From positions 1 to 58,210 of the IMG/VR virus record IMGVR_UViG_3300007735_000763: a DNA stretch of 58,210 nt; one strand, written 5' to 3'. Position 1 is the first letter of the stretch, and every line of letters begins with the position of its first letter. The DNA is from a virus. The notes below the pieces were generated by a model. It did not search any database. It was not told where the DNA came from and saw nothing but the letters and a program-made list of their open reading frames with translations. This document shows positions 39,854 to 48,808 of the stretch, in pieces. The position numbers and the translations under genes are program-made.

Positions 39854-42445
39854 ATGGCAAGACGGGGCGACGAATTTGACGGAATGGACTCCGCGCAGGA
39901 GTTCACGGACGACACGTCTGCGGCGGATATGCTCTCGCAGTATTTTGGCAGAGTGCCTGAAGATACGCCCGCCGCTCCAGAAAACACGACTGCGCTTGAG
40001 CAATTGCAAGCGCTTGTGCAGATGGAGGAGCAGCGTCGTGCGGCCGAGGCGCAAGCGACACGGCCCATGGACCAGCCACAGCCTGCTGTCGACACCACGA
40101 TGCCCACAGGCGAATCAGTGCCTGTTGCGCCACAACCTGCTGCATCAAACCTTCCCCCTGGCGTCACCCAAGCAGATCTGGATGCGATTGCAGCAAGCTT
40201 TCGTGATGCGGGCTATGGTCCGAACAATAATATTTTAGGTCAGGGAATCAACCTCTCGGGGGTTGGTCTTGGCGGTAGCTACATGCCTGGCGGTCCGGCG
40301 CAGACGCCGACGCCCACGATCAATTTTACGGGCGATCCGAACCAGCCGTACTTTGACATGCGCACGCCGACAGGCGGCGTAGATCCCAAGTATTTTGTGC
40401 CGGGGCTTACGAGTCCTTCTGTCAACACCGTGGGCCCAACGGACCGTGGCGTTCCTCAGCGCCGGGAAAACGAATGCCCGCCGGGGCTGGAGTACAGTTA
40501 CGAGCTTGGCCGTTGCGTGCGCCCGGAGACTATCGAGCCACCGCCACCTCCACCCCCACCGCCTCCCCCCCCTCCTCCACCCCCGCCGCCACCGCCTCCT
40601 CCCCCGCCGATCAAGTGCGATCCGGGGTATATCTACAATCCTGAGACGCGGCAGTGCGAGAAGGAGATTGTTACTCCTCCGCCTCCTCCGAAGGATTGCC
40701 CGCCAGGACTTGTGAGAGACCCGGCGTCTGGGCTGTGCGTGCCACCGCCTCCTCCCCCGCCGCCTCCGCCTCCCCCGCCGCCTCCGCCACCACCTGGTGA
40801 CGACTGTCTACCGGGCAATCGGCGTGATCCGGTGACGGGCAAGTGCATGCCTATTTGTGGGCCTGGATCCGTATACGATCCGGCGACGGGCAAGTGCGTG
40901 CCTATAACTCCACCGCCCCCGCCTCCACCCCCGCCACCGCCTCCCACGGAGTGCCAGCCGGGATATGAACGCAACGCAGCAGGGCAGTGTGTGCCGATCC
41001 GTCTTGACCCCTGTCAGCCGGGCTATGTACGCAGCACGGTAACGGGTAAGTGTGAGCCAATCACCATAACGCCCCCGCCTCCGCCGCCCCCACCGCCCCC
41101 CGGACCGACACAGCCGCCTACCCCGCCTCCGGGCGTAATCCAGCCGTTCGATCCGTCGGCCGCGATGCTTGCGGCGTACAGGAGGATGTTCGGCACGGGA
41201 GCCGTGAACCTTGGGCGGTCGGACGCGACTGGTGGTGGCACGCCCACGTCCCCGTTGGTCAGCACCACAGGGGTTGGAGCGCCCACTCCGGGCACTGGGA
41301 CTGCGAGGTCTCCTGTTCCGTTGCCGGGGTTCCAGAACGTGACGTTCACGCCTGGCCAGCCGCAATTCTTTGGGAATGTCCCAGGAGCCATGCTCCCCGG
41401 CACGTTGCCCTCAAACTACAACCCGATTAGCAATTACAAGGGACCGTTAGCCACGGACGTTTTGGCGCAGAACCCGAACCTGAGTCCGACGATTCTCGGC
41501 GGCTTGCAGGGGCTGGGGTATTACACGGATCGTTTGGGCAATCGGATCTTTGCGCCGGGCGGGGCCTTTGCAAATCCTGTCAGGGCCTTTGCCGATGGCG
41601 GTGAGGCGGACAAAGACGAAGCATCGGCAACGTCCGCACAAGCCGAACTTCGTGCGCTGCTTGACGCCATGCCTGCTGAGACGGAGACGGAGGTGTCGGT
41701 CTCCCCGACCTCTCGCTCTGTTCGTAAGACAAAGAAAAAGGCTGTGGACACGGGCAAGGCCAAGGGCATCTCCATGAGCCTTGAAGAGTCGATGGCGAGC
41801 ATTGAGCCGCCAAGCCGCGCCTCGGCCCGTGATCAGTTAGCCGCGCTCATGCGACGCAATCGCGGTCTTGTGGCGAAGACGTTCAGTACGCCGACGCTCG
41901 ATCGTGCAAGCCTCGCGGCTCGCGGACCACTGACCACGAAGCGATTCCAGGATGGCGGTGAGGTGGACGACAGCACCCCGTTGCAGCGTCGTATCTACAT
42001 GGAATCCGTCAGCGATCCTGCCAAGCGCACTGCGCCGATCACTGAGAAAAGCATGTCGGCCAAGGAGCTGGATAAACTTCGGACGTTGATTGAGATCGCC
42101 GAAGCCAATCCTTCTCTTAGCGAAAAGACAGGCAAGCCCTTGCCTGGCGTTGTCGACTACGCGCATCAGCGGATGTTGATGGAGAAGGTAGACCCGATGG
42201 GCAGCCTTCCGATCTCCATGCGCGATTCGGATTACAACGCGTTGGAGTCGGGCAATCTGCGTAACACGCTCGGGCAGTTTACGTTTGAGCGATTGCCGGA
42301 TGGATCGTTGGTCGTGAAGGACACGTACGATTACACCGGAGACGTAGGCGCCAGGTTTAATCCGTTGATTCAATACGCGAATAAGGTCGGTGTGAATCGT
42401 CCAGTCAGGATCGCACTGCCGCCCAAGAGCACGAAGAAGAGGTAG
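39854..42445 (+). CDS. Virion protein with polyproline rods and repeated Cys modules
   Basis: 863 residues. Acidic N-terminus; Gly/Pro-rich region; then residues about 206-404 alternate runs of up to about 27 prolines with six or seven small modules of the form C-x-P-G-x(4-6)-P-x-T-G-x-C-x-P (ECPPGLEY...GRC, KCDPGYIY...RQC, DCPPGLVR...GLC, and so on). A Pro/Gly spacer and a C-terminal domain with SLPISMRDSDYNALESGNL, LGQFTFERL and VRIALPP follow; I recall that last domain from other phage virion proteins. It could be an extended head or tail fibre. Confidence 0.55.
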   Translation: MARRGDEFDGMDSAQEFTDDTSAADMLSQYFGRVPEDTPAAPENTTALEQLQALVQMEEQRRAAEAQATRPMDQPQPAVDTTMPTGESVPVAPQPAASNLPPGVTQADLDAIAASFRDAGYGPNNNILGQGINLSGVGLGGSYMPGGPAQTPTPTINFTGDPNQPYFDMRTPTGGVDPKYFVPGLTSPSVNTVGPTDRGVPQRRENECPPGLEYSYELGRCVRPETIEPPPPPPPPPPPPPPPPPPPPPPPPIKCDPGYIYNPETRQCEKEIVTPPPPPKDCPPGLVRDPASGLCVPPPPPPPPPPPPPPPPPPGDDCLPGNRRDPVTGKCMPICGPGSVYDPATGKCVPITPPPPPPPPPPPPTECQPGYERNAAGQCVPIRLDPCQPGYVRSTVTGKCEPITITPPPPPPPPPPGPTQPPTPPPGVIQPFDPSAAMLAAYRRMFGTGAVNLGRSDATGGGTPTSPLVSTTGVGAPTPGTGTARSPVPLPGFQNVTFTPGQPQFFGNVPGAMLPGTLPSNYNPISNYKGPLATDVLAQNPNLSPTILGGLQGLGYYTDRLGNRIFAPGGAFANPVRAFADGGEADKDEASATSAQAELRALLDAMPAETETEVSVSPTSRSVRKTKKKAVDTGKAKGISMSLEESMASIEPPSRASARDQLAALMRRNRGLVAKTFSTPTLDRASLAARGPLTTKRFQDGGEVDDSTPLQRRIYMESVSDPAKRTAPITEKSMSAKELDKLRTLIEIAEANPSLSEKTGKPLPGVVDYAHQRMLMEKVDPMGSLPISMRDSDYNALESGNLRNTLGQFTFERLPDGSLVVKDTYDYTGDVGARFNPLIQYANKVGVNRPVRIALPPKSTKKR

Positions 42446-42447
42446 TC

Positions 42448-44511
42448 ATGGCCTCGAAGGAAGAACTGCGCAAGCTGATGCTTGCGATGAACCCTGACGC
42501 GGAGCAGATCGAGGAAGCGGCGGCCGCTGCACCCCGTGTTCCGGGCGCGGCCAAGGCACTTGGTAAGGGCTTTTACGAGGCCAATGTGGAGCCTTTGTTA
42601 TCGCCAAGAGAAACCGCGATGGCGATCTTTGGGGCGGGCCAGGAGTTTGTGCGCGACCCGAAGGAGTTCTCGAAGAGCGTAGCAAGGTCGGAGATGGAGC
42701 GGCTGAAGGCCGCAGGCGAGACGCCTGAGGCGGGGGCCGAGTACTACGGCGGGATGTTGAGTCCGTTCAGTCTATTCCGTCGGTTGCCCAAGACTGAAGT
42801 TGTACGGCCCAAGGGCCAGGGCGTTGTGCTTGATTACCCGGACGCCCCGTTGGTAGCCATGGGGGACAAGAACACCACGTTGGATGAGCGTTATGGCAGC
42901 ACTCGTTATCCAAAGGGGTTTGTCAATCGAACCATTGAAGACGGAAAAGCTAGGGTAACTGCTTTAGTAGAACGCGAAGCGTTGGATGCTGATAAGACCA
43001 CAGCGATTAACAATTTCCTTGACACCAAAGTACGTAATTACTTTGTCAATCAATTTGGCACCAAAGACGACCCCATCTTCAAGGCTATCAAAGAGGGGCG
43101 CTTATCGAGCGTTAGACTCAAAGAGCCTGGCGGCATACGCGAGTATCTCCCTGTGGCAGCGAGGGAGGGAAAGACGCGCGTCAATCCTGAAACAAAAGAG
43201 TCGGTCTTTTATCCAACTAGCAGCGCACAGGCTGCACTTGAGGATATCAACAAGATCTACGACGAGCTGACCAACATGCGTGGGACGGTCATTGCTAACA
43301 GAACGGTTGGCAAGCCCGAGAACGAGTTTGCGCTTCTTGACCAAGAGCGCCCGAAAGCGCAGCAGTTGCTTGACGAAACCACACAAGCGCTTCTTGACGA
43401 ACGAAATGCGGCGTATGAGATCAACCCTTCCGTAGGCATACTAGGGTACAAAGATCCGGCATTTGCCAGTAAGGCCAAGCCAAGCAGGAAGCTATTGAAT
43501 GTCTTGCCTGAGCGCGGACGTCAAAGACGTACTGTTGCTGCGGAAGATCTGGACGCGTTGATGTTGGCACAAGACCCAAACATGCCGAAGTCCATAAAGA
43601 CAGCCATTGAAAAAGGGCAGCCCATCTATGACATGAATCCCAGGGGCGCCCTTGGCGACATCCTGAACACGGAGGTGTTAGTCAACTACTTGGCTACGCT
43701 TCCTACGCGCGAGATCAAGAACCTACGATATGAAGACGCCGTTCGTGGGGCCGTGAAACTAGATGAACTCACAACGGAACGTAATGCAGTTATCGCGCGC
43801 GTGCGCGAGGGCAAGCCTGTTGACAAGAAGGTTTTCCTAGAAGGCGTAAGCCAGCCGATCATTAGCTACGGCAAAGAAAGCGCCTTTCCTGGATTCACTT
43901 GGCGTCAGATAACCGATCCCGAAGCAACTACCCTTGAGGGCGCGTATATCGGGCATTCCGTGGGCGGATACGCTAAAGAAGGCGGGTACGGCCCCGAACG
44001 ATATAAGGCGTTTTTGTCCGGCAAAAACAAAGTCTATTCGCTAAGAGATGCCGAAGGCCGACCCGTTACAACGATAGAGACCATGGAAGTTCCAGAGCGT
44101 GGAACGATTGTGACGCAGGTCAAAGGCGCAGGTAGCAAGACTGGGAACTCTGGCGACAAGACTCCCTACGATCCGTTGCTGGTAGATTTCTTCAACAAAA
44201 TAAACGCTGCGGCAATCACTGAGTCAGACACTTATCTGCCTCCCTTATCGCGAGAGTACAAGCAGCAAAGAGGCAATCCTGTTCCCAGCAGACTTTCGGC
44301 CAGGGTTGGCGCGCCGCAGCCCATTGGACGTCCTGCGCCAGCAGAGCCGCCTGTACCCCAACAGGTCCCGCCTGCTCCGGCACAACAAGGCATTGGCCAA
44401 CTACCGCAGGCTCCGCAAAATCCCCCTCGCCAAGCGTTCCGTAACATGGACGATGCGACCTTCTTGCGGTTCCTAAGAAGACTGCGCGGAATGCCAGAAG
44501 GCGAAGAGTAA
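42448..44511 (+). CDS. Virion protein, shared N-domain plus PcfJ-like segment
   Basis: 687 residues. The first 120 or so residues (LRKLMLAMNPDAEQIEEAAA, GKGFYEANVEPLLSPRET, YYGGMLSPFSLFRRLP) are closely similar to the start of the next gene, so the pair is paralogous there. The middle is helical. Around 490-550 TTLEGAYIGHSVGGYAKE, then NKVYSLRDAEGRPVTTIE resembles PcfJ-like domains of phage polyvalent proteins. A Pro-rich linker and a short helical end follow. It is probably carried in the particle and may be injected. Confidence 0.5.
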   Translation: MASKEELRKLMLAMNPDAEQIEEAAAAAPRVPGAAKALGKGFYEANVEPLLSPRETAMAIFGAGQEFVRDPKEFSKSVARSEMERLKAAGETPEAGAEYYGGMLSPFSLFRRLPKTEVVRPKGQGVVLDYPDAPLVAMGDKNTTLDERYGSTRYPKGFVNRTIEDGKARVTALVEREALDADKTTAINNFLDTKVRNYFVNQFGTKDDPIFKAIKEGRLSSVRLKEPGGIREYLPVAAREGKTRVNPETKESVFYPTSSAQAALEDINKIYDELTNMRGTVIANRTVGKPENEFALLDQERPKAQQLLDETTQALLDERNAAYEINPSVGILGYKDPAFASKAKPSRKLLNVLPERGRQRRTVAAEDLDALMLAQDPNMPKSIKTAIEKGQPIYDMNPRGALGDILNTEVLVNYLATLPTREIKNLRYEDAVRGAVKLDELTTERNAVIARVREGKPVDKKVFLEGVSQPIISYGKESAFPGFTWRQITDPEATTLEGAYIGHSVGGYAKEGGYGPERYKAFLSGKNKVYSLRDAEGRPVTTIETMEVPERGTIVTQVKGAGSKTGNSGDKTPYDPLLVDFFNKINAAAITESDTYLPPLSREYKQQRGNPVPSRLSARVGAPQPIGRPAPAEPPVPQQVPPAPAQQGIGQLPQAPQNPPRQAFRNMDDATFLRFLRRLRGMPEGEE

Positions 44512-45465
44512 ATGGCCGCCTCTCGAGAAGATCTTCGCAAGCTGATCTTGGCCATGAACCCCGATGCGCAAAACATCGAGGAAGCCGCAGCAGCCGCGCC
44601 CCGCGTGCCTAAGATGGCCAAGGCGTTTGGGCGAGGGTTCTACGAGGCCAACGTCGCCCCATTACTGTCTCCATACGAGACGGCGACGGCGATCTTTGGC
44701 ACAGGCAAAGAGATGGCCCGTGCGCCGGTAGAGACGACCAAGAGCATGGCGCGATCGGAGCTTGAGCGATTGCAGCAAGCCGAGCGCAGTCCAGAGGCTG
44801 CCGCCGAGTATGCGGGCGGAATGTTCAGTCCGTTTAGCATGCTCCGTCGTGCGCCAACCATGCGTGAGATCACCGCCTATCAGGGCTCGCCGGCGAAGTT
44901 TGAGCCGACCCCAGACAACCCGCTTGGCGAGTTTGACATCACCAAAGCGGGCAGTGGCGTGGGCCAGCAAAACAGAGGCCCCGGCACCTACATCGCTGAG
45001 AACCCAAAGGTTGCAAACCGATATCGTATTGCCCCCGGCAGCACAGATCCCAAGAAGGGATTTATGTACACGGTCGATCTGCCTGATCCGATGATTGAGA
45101 AGATGATTGACCTTGATGCGCCGATCATGAATCAGCCAAAGATCCGTGAGACGCTTTTGAAGATCGCGGACGACGACGTGCTGCCGCCAGAGAGCGCACA
45201 GTATCTGCGATACATGCTGACGAGCCAGGACAAAGCATTGCAAAAGTACCCGCTTACGGGTCTCGGTTTGGTTTCTGTGCCGCGTGAGTTTGGCGGCATC
45301 TTCAAAGACGTTACCGAAGCCAATGCGGTTCTTCAGCGTTATGGCATTCCAGGCTCGAAGTGGAAGGACGACATCTCGCGTGGCCCGGACAAAGGCACGC
45401 GTAACTTCGTGGTATTCCCTGGGGAAGAGAAAAAGGTCAAGATCCTGAAGCGCGAAGGCAGGTAG
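44512..45465 (+). CDS. Virion protein, shared N-domain plus ART-like C-domain
   Basis: 317 residues. The N-terminal 120 residues copy the preceding protein's start. The rest begins ITAYQGSPAKFE, FDITKAGSGVGQQNRGPGTYIAENPKVANRYRI, then GFMYTVDLPD: the arrangement of ADP-ribosyltransferase-like domains attached to phage polyvalent proteins (YxGSP...G-x-G...Y). The usual R-S-E triad cannot be assigned with certainty. If active it could be an injected host-modifying enzyme. Confidence 0.5.
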   Translation: MAASREDLRKLILAMNPDAQNIEEAAAAAPRVPKMAKAFGRGFYEANVAPLLSPYETATAIFGTGKEMARAPVETTKSMARSELERLQQAERSPEAAAEYAGGMFSPFSMLRRAPTMREITAYQGSPAKFEPTPDNPLGEFDITKAGSGVGQQNRGPGTYIAENPKVANRYRIAPGSTDPKKGFMYTVDLPDPMIEKMIDLDAPIMNQPKIRETLLKIADDDVLPPESAQYLRYMLTSQDKALQKYPLTGLGLVSVPREFGGIFKDVTEANAVLQRYGIPGSKWKDDISRGPDKGTRNFVVFPGEEKKVKILKREGR

Positions 45466-45497
45466 CCTTTCATCACGAAACGTATTAGGATTACAAC

Positions 45498-47816
45498 ATG
45501 CCAATTGACAAAGCTATCAACCAGGCCCCGGACGCCGGCATTCTGGTCATCGCAGAGGAATCTGCCCCAATGCCGGACGTGGAGATTGTCCTGGACGCTG
45601 ACGGTAGTGCGGTCATAGAGATTGGCGAGCAGGAAGCGAAGGAAGTCGACTTCTACGCGAACCTTGCGGAGGTCATTGAGCCGGAGGCGTTGTCCAGGAT
45701 TGCTCTGGACGTGTCCGCGATGTTCGAGGCGGACAAGGGTTCGCGTTCGGATTGGGAGCAGATGTATGCCAAGGGGCTGGATCTGCTGGGCTTGCGCATG
45801 GAAGAGCGCACCAAACCCTTCCGTGGAGCGGCTGGCGCGGCCCATCCGATGCTCCAAGAGGCGATCATCCAGTTCCAGGCGCAGGCTTTTCGTGAGTTGA
45901 TGCCCGCAGGCGGCCCTGTTCGCACGCAGATCCTGGGCAAGGAGACCGTGGACAAGTTCCAGCAGGCCTCGCGCGTGCAGGATTTCATGAATTATCAGAT
46001 CACGACGGTGATGGAAGAGTACACACCGGAGTTCGATCAGCTCCTGTACTACACCGGATATGGCGGATCGACGTTCAAGAAGGTCTATTACGACGCTTCG
46101 CTCGGTCGGATGGTCTCCAAACTGTGTTTGGCGGACGATGTTTACATCCCGTACAACGGTTCGAGCGTCGTTTCGCAGTGTCCGAGGCTCACTCACCGCA
46201 TTGCGATGGACTCCAACGAGTTCAGAAAGCGTGTGGTGGCCGGCGAATACCTCGATGTACCGGTTGATTTGGAGCCAACGCCCGCAGATCCGAGCCAAAT
46301 CCAGGCTGCGATCGACAAAGTAGTCGGAATCCAGCCCACGGACTCGGCGGGCGAGGTGTTTTTGCTCGAAATGTTGGTCGATTTAGACATTCCGGGCTTT
46401 GAAGACAAGGACGACAGCGGCAATCCGACCAAAATTAAGCTGCCGTACGTGGTGACGCTGGCTGAAGACACGTTAAAAGTCATTGGCGTGCGTCGAAACT
46501 GGAAGGAAGACGACAAACTCAAGCGTCGGCGCAACTATTACGTGCACTACGTGCTCGTCGAAGGCCCTGGCGCGTACGGTCTGGGCTTTGTGCACCTGAT
46601 CGGTGGTCTTTCCAAGGCCGCGACGACGGCTTTGCGGCAGTTGATTGACGCGGGAACGCTTGCCAACCTGCCTGCGGGCTTCAAGGCACGCGGCGCGCGG
46701 ATCGCGGACGATTCTGACCCGATCCAACCTGGCGAGTGGCGCGACATCGAGGTAGGCGGCGCGGAGATTTCTTCGTCCTTGCTGCCGTTGCCGTACAAAG
46801 AGCCGAGTCAGGTGCTCTTTGCGCTGCTTGGATTCCTCGTAGACGCCGGCAAGCGGCTCTCGAGCACCGCTGACATGCAGGTCGGCGACGGAAATCAGTA
46901 CGCACAGGTCGGCACGACGCTTGCGCTCCTCGAGCGTGGCTCGATGGTGATGTCGGCGATCCATAAGCGACTGCACTACGCACAGTCGCTGGAGTTTCGG
47001 CTGCTGGCCGAGGGCTTTGGCGAGTATCTGCCGGATGAGTACCCGTACGAAGTGCCGGGTGCGAGCCGAAAGATCAAACGGGTCGACTTCAACAACATGG
47101 TGGCGGTGCTGCCAGTTGCCGATCCCAACATTTTCAGCAGCGCGCAGCGTATTCAGCTTGCCCAGATGCAGTTGCAGATGGCGCAGAGCGCCCCGCAGAT
47201 GCACAACATCTACGAGGCGTACTACCGCGTGTACTCTGCGCTCAACGTGCGCGACATTGACGGCATTCTCTTGCCGCAACACACGCAGATGCCGAAGGAT
47301 CCGGCGAGTGAGAACGCATCCGTACTTAACAGCATGCAGCTCAAGGCCTTTGCCGGCCAGCAGCACGATGCGCATATCGCTACGCACTTGATGATGGGGC
47401 TTTCGCCGATCCTCCAGGGCAACCCGATGGCGGCAATGGTGCTTCAGCAGCACATTCTTGATCACGTGCGTTTGAAGGCCGAGGAAGACGTCGAAGCGGA
47501 TCTCTTCAAACTGTACGGTACGGATCCCGATCGCATGGTCTCGCAGATCCAAAAGGAAGGCATGGTTGCGATCAAGGTCGCGCAGTACATGCAAGAGGTT
47601 CGCAGCCTACAGGATCAACTCTCGGGTGCGGGAGCCGGGGCAGAAGACCCGTTGGTCGCGCTTAAGGAGAAGGAAATCGAGCAGCGCGCGCAGGCGGAGC
47701 AGGCGAAGATCCAGCTTAACCAGCAGAAGTTGCAGCTTGAGCAGCAGAAGCTCCAGCAGTCGACGCAGATTGATCAACAACGCCTGCGATTGCAGGCCGC
47801 TAGAGGAGGACGTTGA
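45498..47816 (+). CDS. Portal protein, P22-like
   Basis: 772 residues (P22 portal is about 725). Landmarks: FRGAAGAAHPMLQEAIIQFQAQAFREL, DQLLYYTGYGGSTFKKVYYD, LPLPYKEPSQVLFALLGFLVDAGKRLSS, and a long C-terminal Gln/Glu/Lys coiled coil (about 690-772) like the P22 helical barrel. It forms the dodecameric DNA channel and binds TerL and the head-tail adaptors. ATG follows TAGGAT. Confidence 0.85.
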   Translation: MPIDKAINQAPDAGILVIAEESAPMPDVEIVLDADGSAVIEIGEQEAKEVDFYANLAEVIEPEALSRIALDVSAMFEADKGSRSDWEQMYAKGLDLLGLRMEERTKPFRGAAGAAHPMLQEAIIQFQAQAFRELMPAGGPVRTQILGKETVDKFQQASRVQDFMNYQITTVMEEYTPEFDQLLYYTGYGGSTFKKVYYDASLGRMVSKLCLADDVYIPYNGSSVVSQCPRLTHRIAMDSNEFRKRVVAGEYLDVPVDLEPTPADPSQIQAAIDKVVGIQPTDSAGEVFLLEMLVDLDIPGFEDKDDSGNPTKIKLPYVVTLAEDTLKVIGVRRNWKEDDKLKRRRNYYVHYVLVEGPGAYGLGFVHLIGGLSKAATTALRQLIDAGTLANLPAGFKARGARIADDSDPIQPGEWRDIEVGGAEISSSLLPLPYKEPSQVLFALLGFLVDAGKRLSSTADMQVGDGNQYAQVGTTLALLERGSMVMSAIHKRLHYAQSLEFRLLAEGFGEYLPDEYPYEVPGASRKIKRVDFNNMVAVLPVADPNIFSSAQRIQLAQMQLQMAQSAPQMHNIYEAYYRVYSALNVRDIDGILLPQHTQMPKDPASENASVLNSMQLKAFAGQQHDAHIATHLMMGLSPILQGNPMAAMVLQQHILDHVRLKAEEDVEADLFKLYGTDPDRMVSQIQKEGMVAIKVAQYMQEVRSLQDQLSGAGAGAEDPLVALKEKEIEQRAQAEQAKIQLNQQKLQLEQQKLQQSTQIDQQRLRLQAARGGR

Positions 47817-47817
47817 G

Positions 47818-48066
47818 ATGCCTTTGAAACGTGGATCGAGTCAGAAGACGATCAGCTCAAACATTGGTGAGATGGTCCGTTCCTTCAAGAAGAAGGGCAA
47901 GATCGGCACCAGCAAGCCGTCGAGTGTTGGCGCCGCAGCCAAGCAGGCCGCAGCCATTGCGTACTCTAAGGCCGGCAAGTCGCGCAACATGGGTAAGGGC
48001 GGCGTGATGGGCGCTGTCAAGACCGTCAAGAAGAAGGATGGCAACCGCCCCGTCAAGATTTATTGA
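47818..48066 (+). CDS. Small basic protein, DUF6496-like
   Basis: 82 residues, ATG after AGAGGAGGACGTTGAG. MPLKRGSSQKTISSNIGEMVRS, then AAKQAAAIAYSKAGKSR, and a Lys-rich tail: the pattern of small basic phage proteins I recall as DUF6496. One base after the portal stop. Possibly DNA- or scaffold-associated in the head. Confidence 0.6.
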   Translation: MPLKRGSSQKTISSNIGEMVRSFKKKGKIGTSKPSSVGAAAKQAAAIAYSKAGKSRNMGKGGVMGAVKTVKKKDGNRPVKIY

Positions 48067-48081
48067 TTAGATCCCGCGCTT

Positions 48082-48109
48082 CAGGGAGGGCGCTGACCTC
48101 TCTGCTTTT
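48082..48109 (+). terminator. Possible weak terminator in the head operon
   Basis: CAGGGAGG (48082-48089), 7-base loop, CCTCTCTG (48097-48104) with one G-T pair, then CTTTTC. It may reduce read-through between portal and head-assembly genes. Confidence 0.4.
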
Positions 48110-48123
48110 CATGGAAACTTACC

Positions 48124-48315
48124 ATGCTTGATTTTGCAGAATCTGTTCTGAAAGAAATCAGAAAGCTTCGCCAAAGCTCGGAGGAGATGGTCCTCCATGG
48201 CGCTATCCAGGACATGGAGCGGTATCGCTTCGTCATGGGTCGTCTTGAGGCATTAAAGCTGGTTGAGGAATCCGTGAAGGAGCTTTTGAAGCGGCGCACG
48301 GAAGACCAGTTTTAA
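48124..48315 (+). CDS. 63-residue helical protein of the head module
   Basis: Almost entirely helical and charged: MLDFAESVLKEIRKLRQSSE, then DMERYRFVMGRLEALKLVEESVKELLKRR. This kind of short helical protein beside the portal is common in phages; the role is unknown. Fifteen bases before the co-chaperonin gene, probably the same transcript. Confidence 0.6.
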   Translation: MLDFAESVLKEIRKLRQSSEEMVLHGAIQDMERYRFVMGRLEALKLVEESVKELLKRRTEDQF

Positions 48316-48329
48316 CCACCAGGAGACTT

Positions 48330-48797
48330 ATGAACGTAGAAGCTAAAAAGCTGACTGCTTTGGAAGAAAAGTGGCAGCAGGAGATCGCCGCAAAAGTGCC
48401 GTCGCTTGAAGACGCGTACACCACAGAGGGTCTAAAGCCCGAGAACCTTGACGCTTCCGTCGTCGACCGCATTCCCACACCGACCGGCTGGCGCATCGCC
48501 ATCCTGCCGTACCGTGGGGCTGAGAAGACCAAAGGCGGCATCGCTCTGGCCGAGGAAACGCAGCGCAAGCAGCAGTTGACGACTGTGTGCGGCTACGTGC
48601 TCAAGGTAGGTCCGGTGGCGTATGCCGATGAGGGTAAGTTCCCGACCGGCCCGTGGTGCAAGCAGGGTGATTGGATCATCTTTGGTCGTTATGCCGGCGC
48701 GCGGATTCCGATCGATGGCGGAGAGATCCGGTTGATTAACGACGATGAGGTCTTGGGGATCGTGAACGATCCTGAAGACGTCCTCCACATGTGGTAA
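48330..48797 (+). CDS. GroES-like co-chaperonin
   Basis: 155 residues, ATG after AGGAGACTT. The Cpn10 fold is visible from about residue 50: TGWRIAILPYRGAEKTKGGIAL with a mobile-loop-like AEETQRKQQL, GYVLKVGPVAY, QGDWIIFGRYAGARIPIDG and NDDEVLGIVNDPEDVL. GroES proper is 97 residues; here about 45 N-terminal residues are added. A phage GroES analogue (compare T4 gp31) could adapt host GroEL to fold the capsid protein encoded 2 kb downstream. Confidence 0.8.
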   Translation: MNVEAKKLTALEEKWQQEIAAKVPSLEDAYTTEGLKPENLDASVVDRIPTPTGWRIAILPYRGAEKTKGGIALAEETQRKQQLTTVCGYVLKVGPVAYADEGKFPTGPWCKQGDWIIFGRYAGARIPIDGGEIRLINDDEVLGIVNDPEDVLHMW

Positions 48798-48808
48798 GGA
48801 GAGAACAG

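Noticed and set aside
40540-41100. Diversity-generating retroelement target in the polyproline/Cys gene
   Set aside because: No reverse transcriptase, template repeat or A-specific variation is visible in the window.
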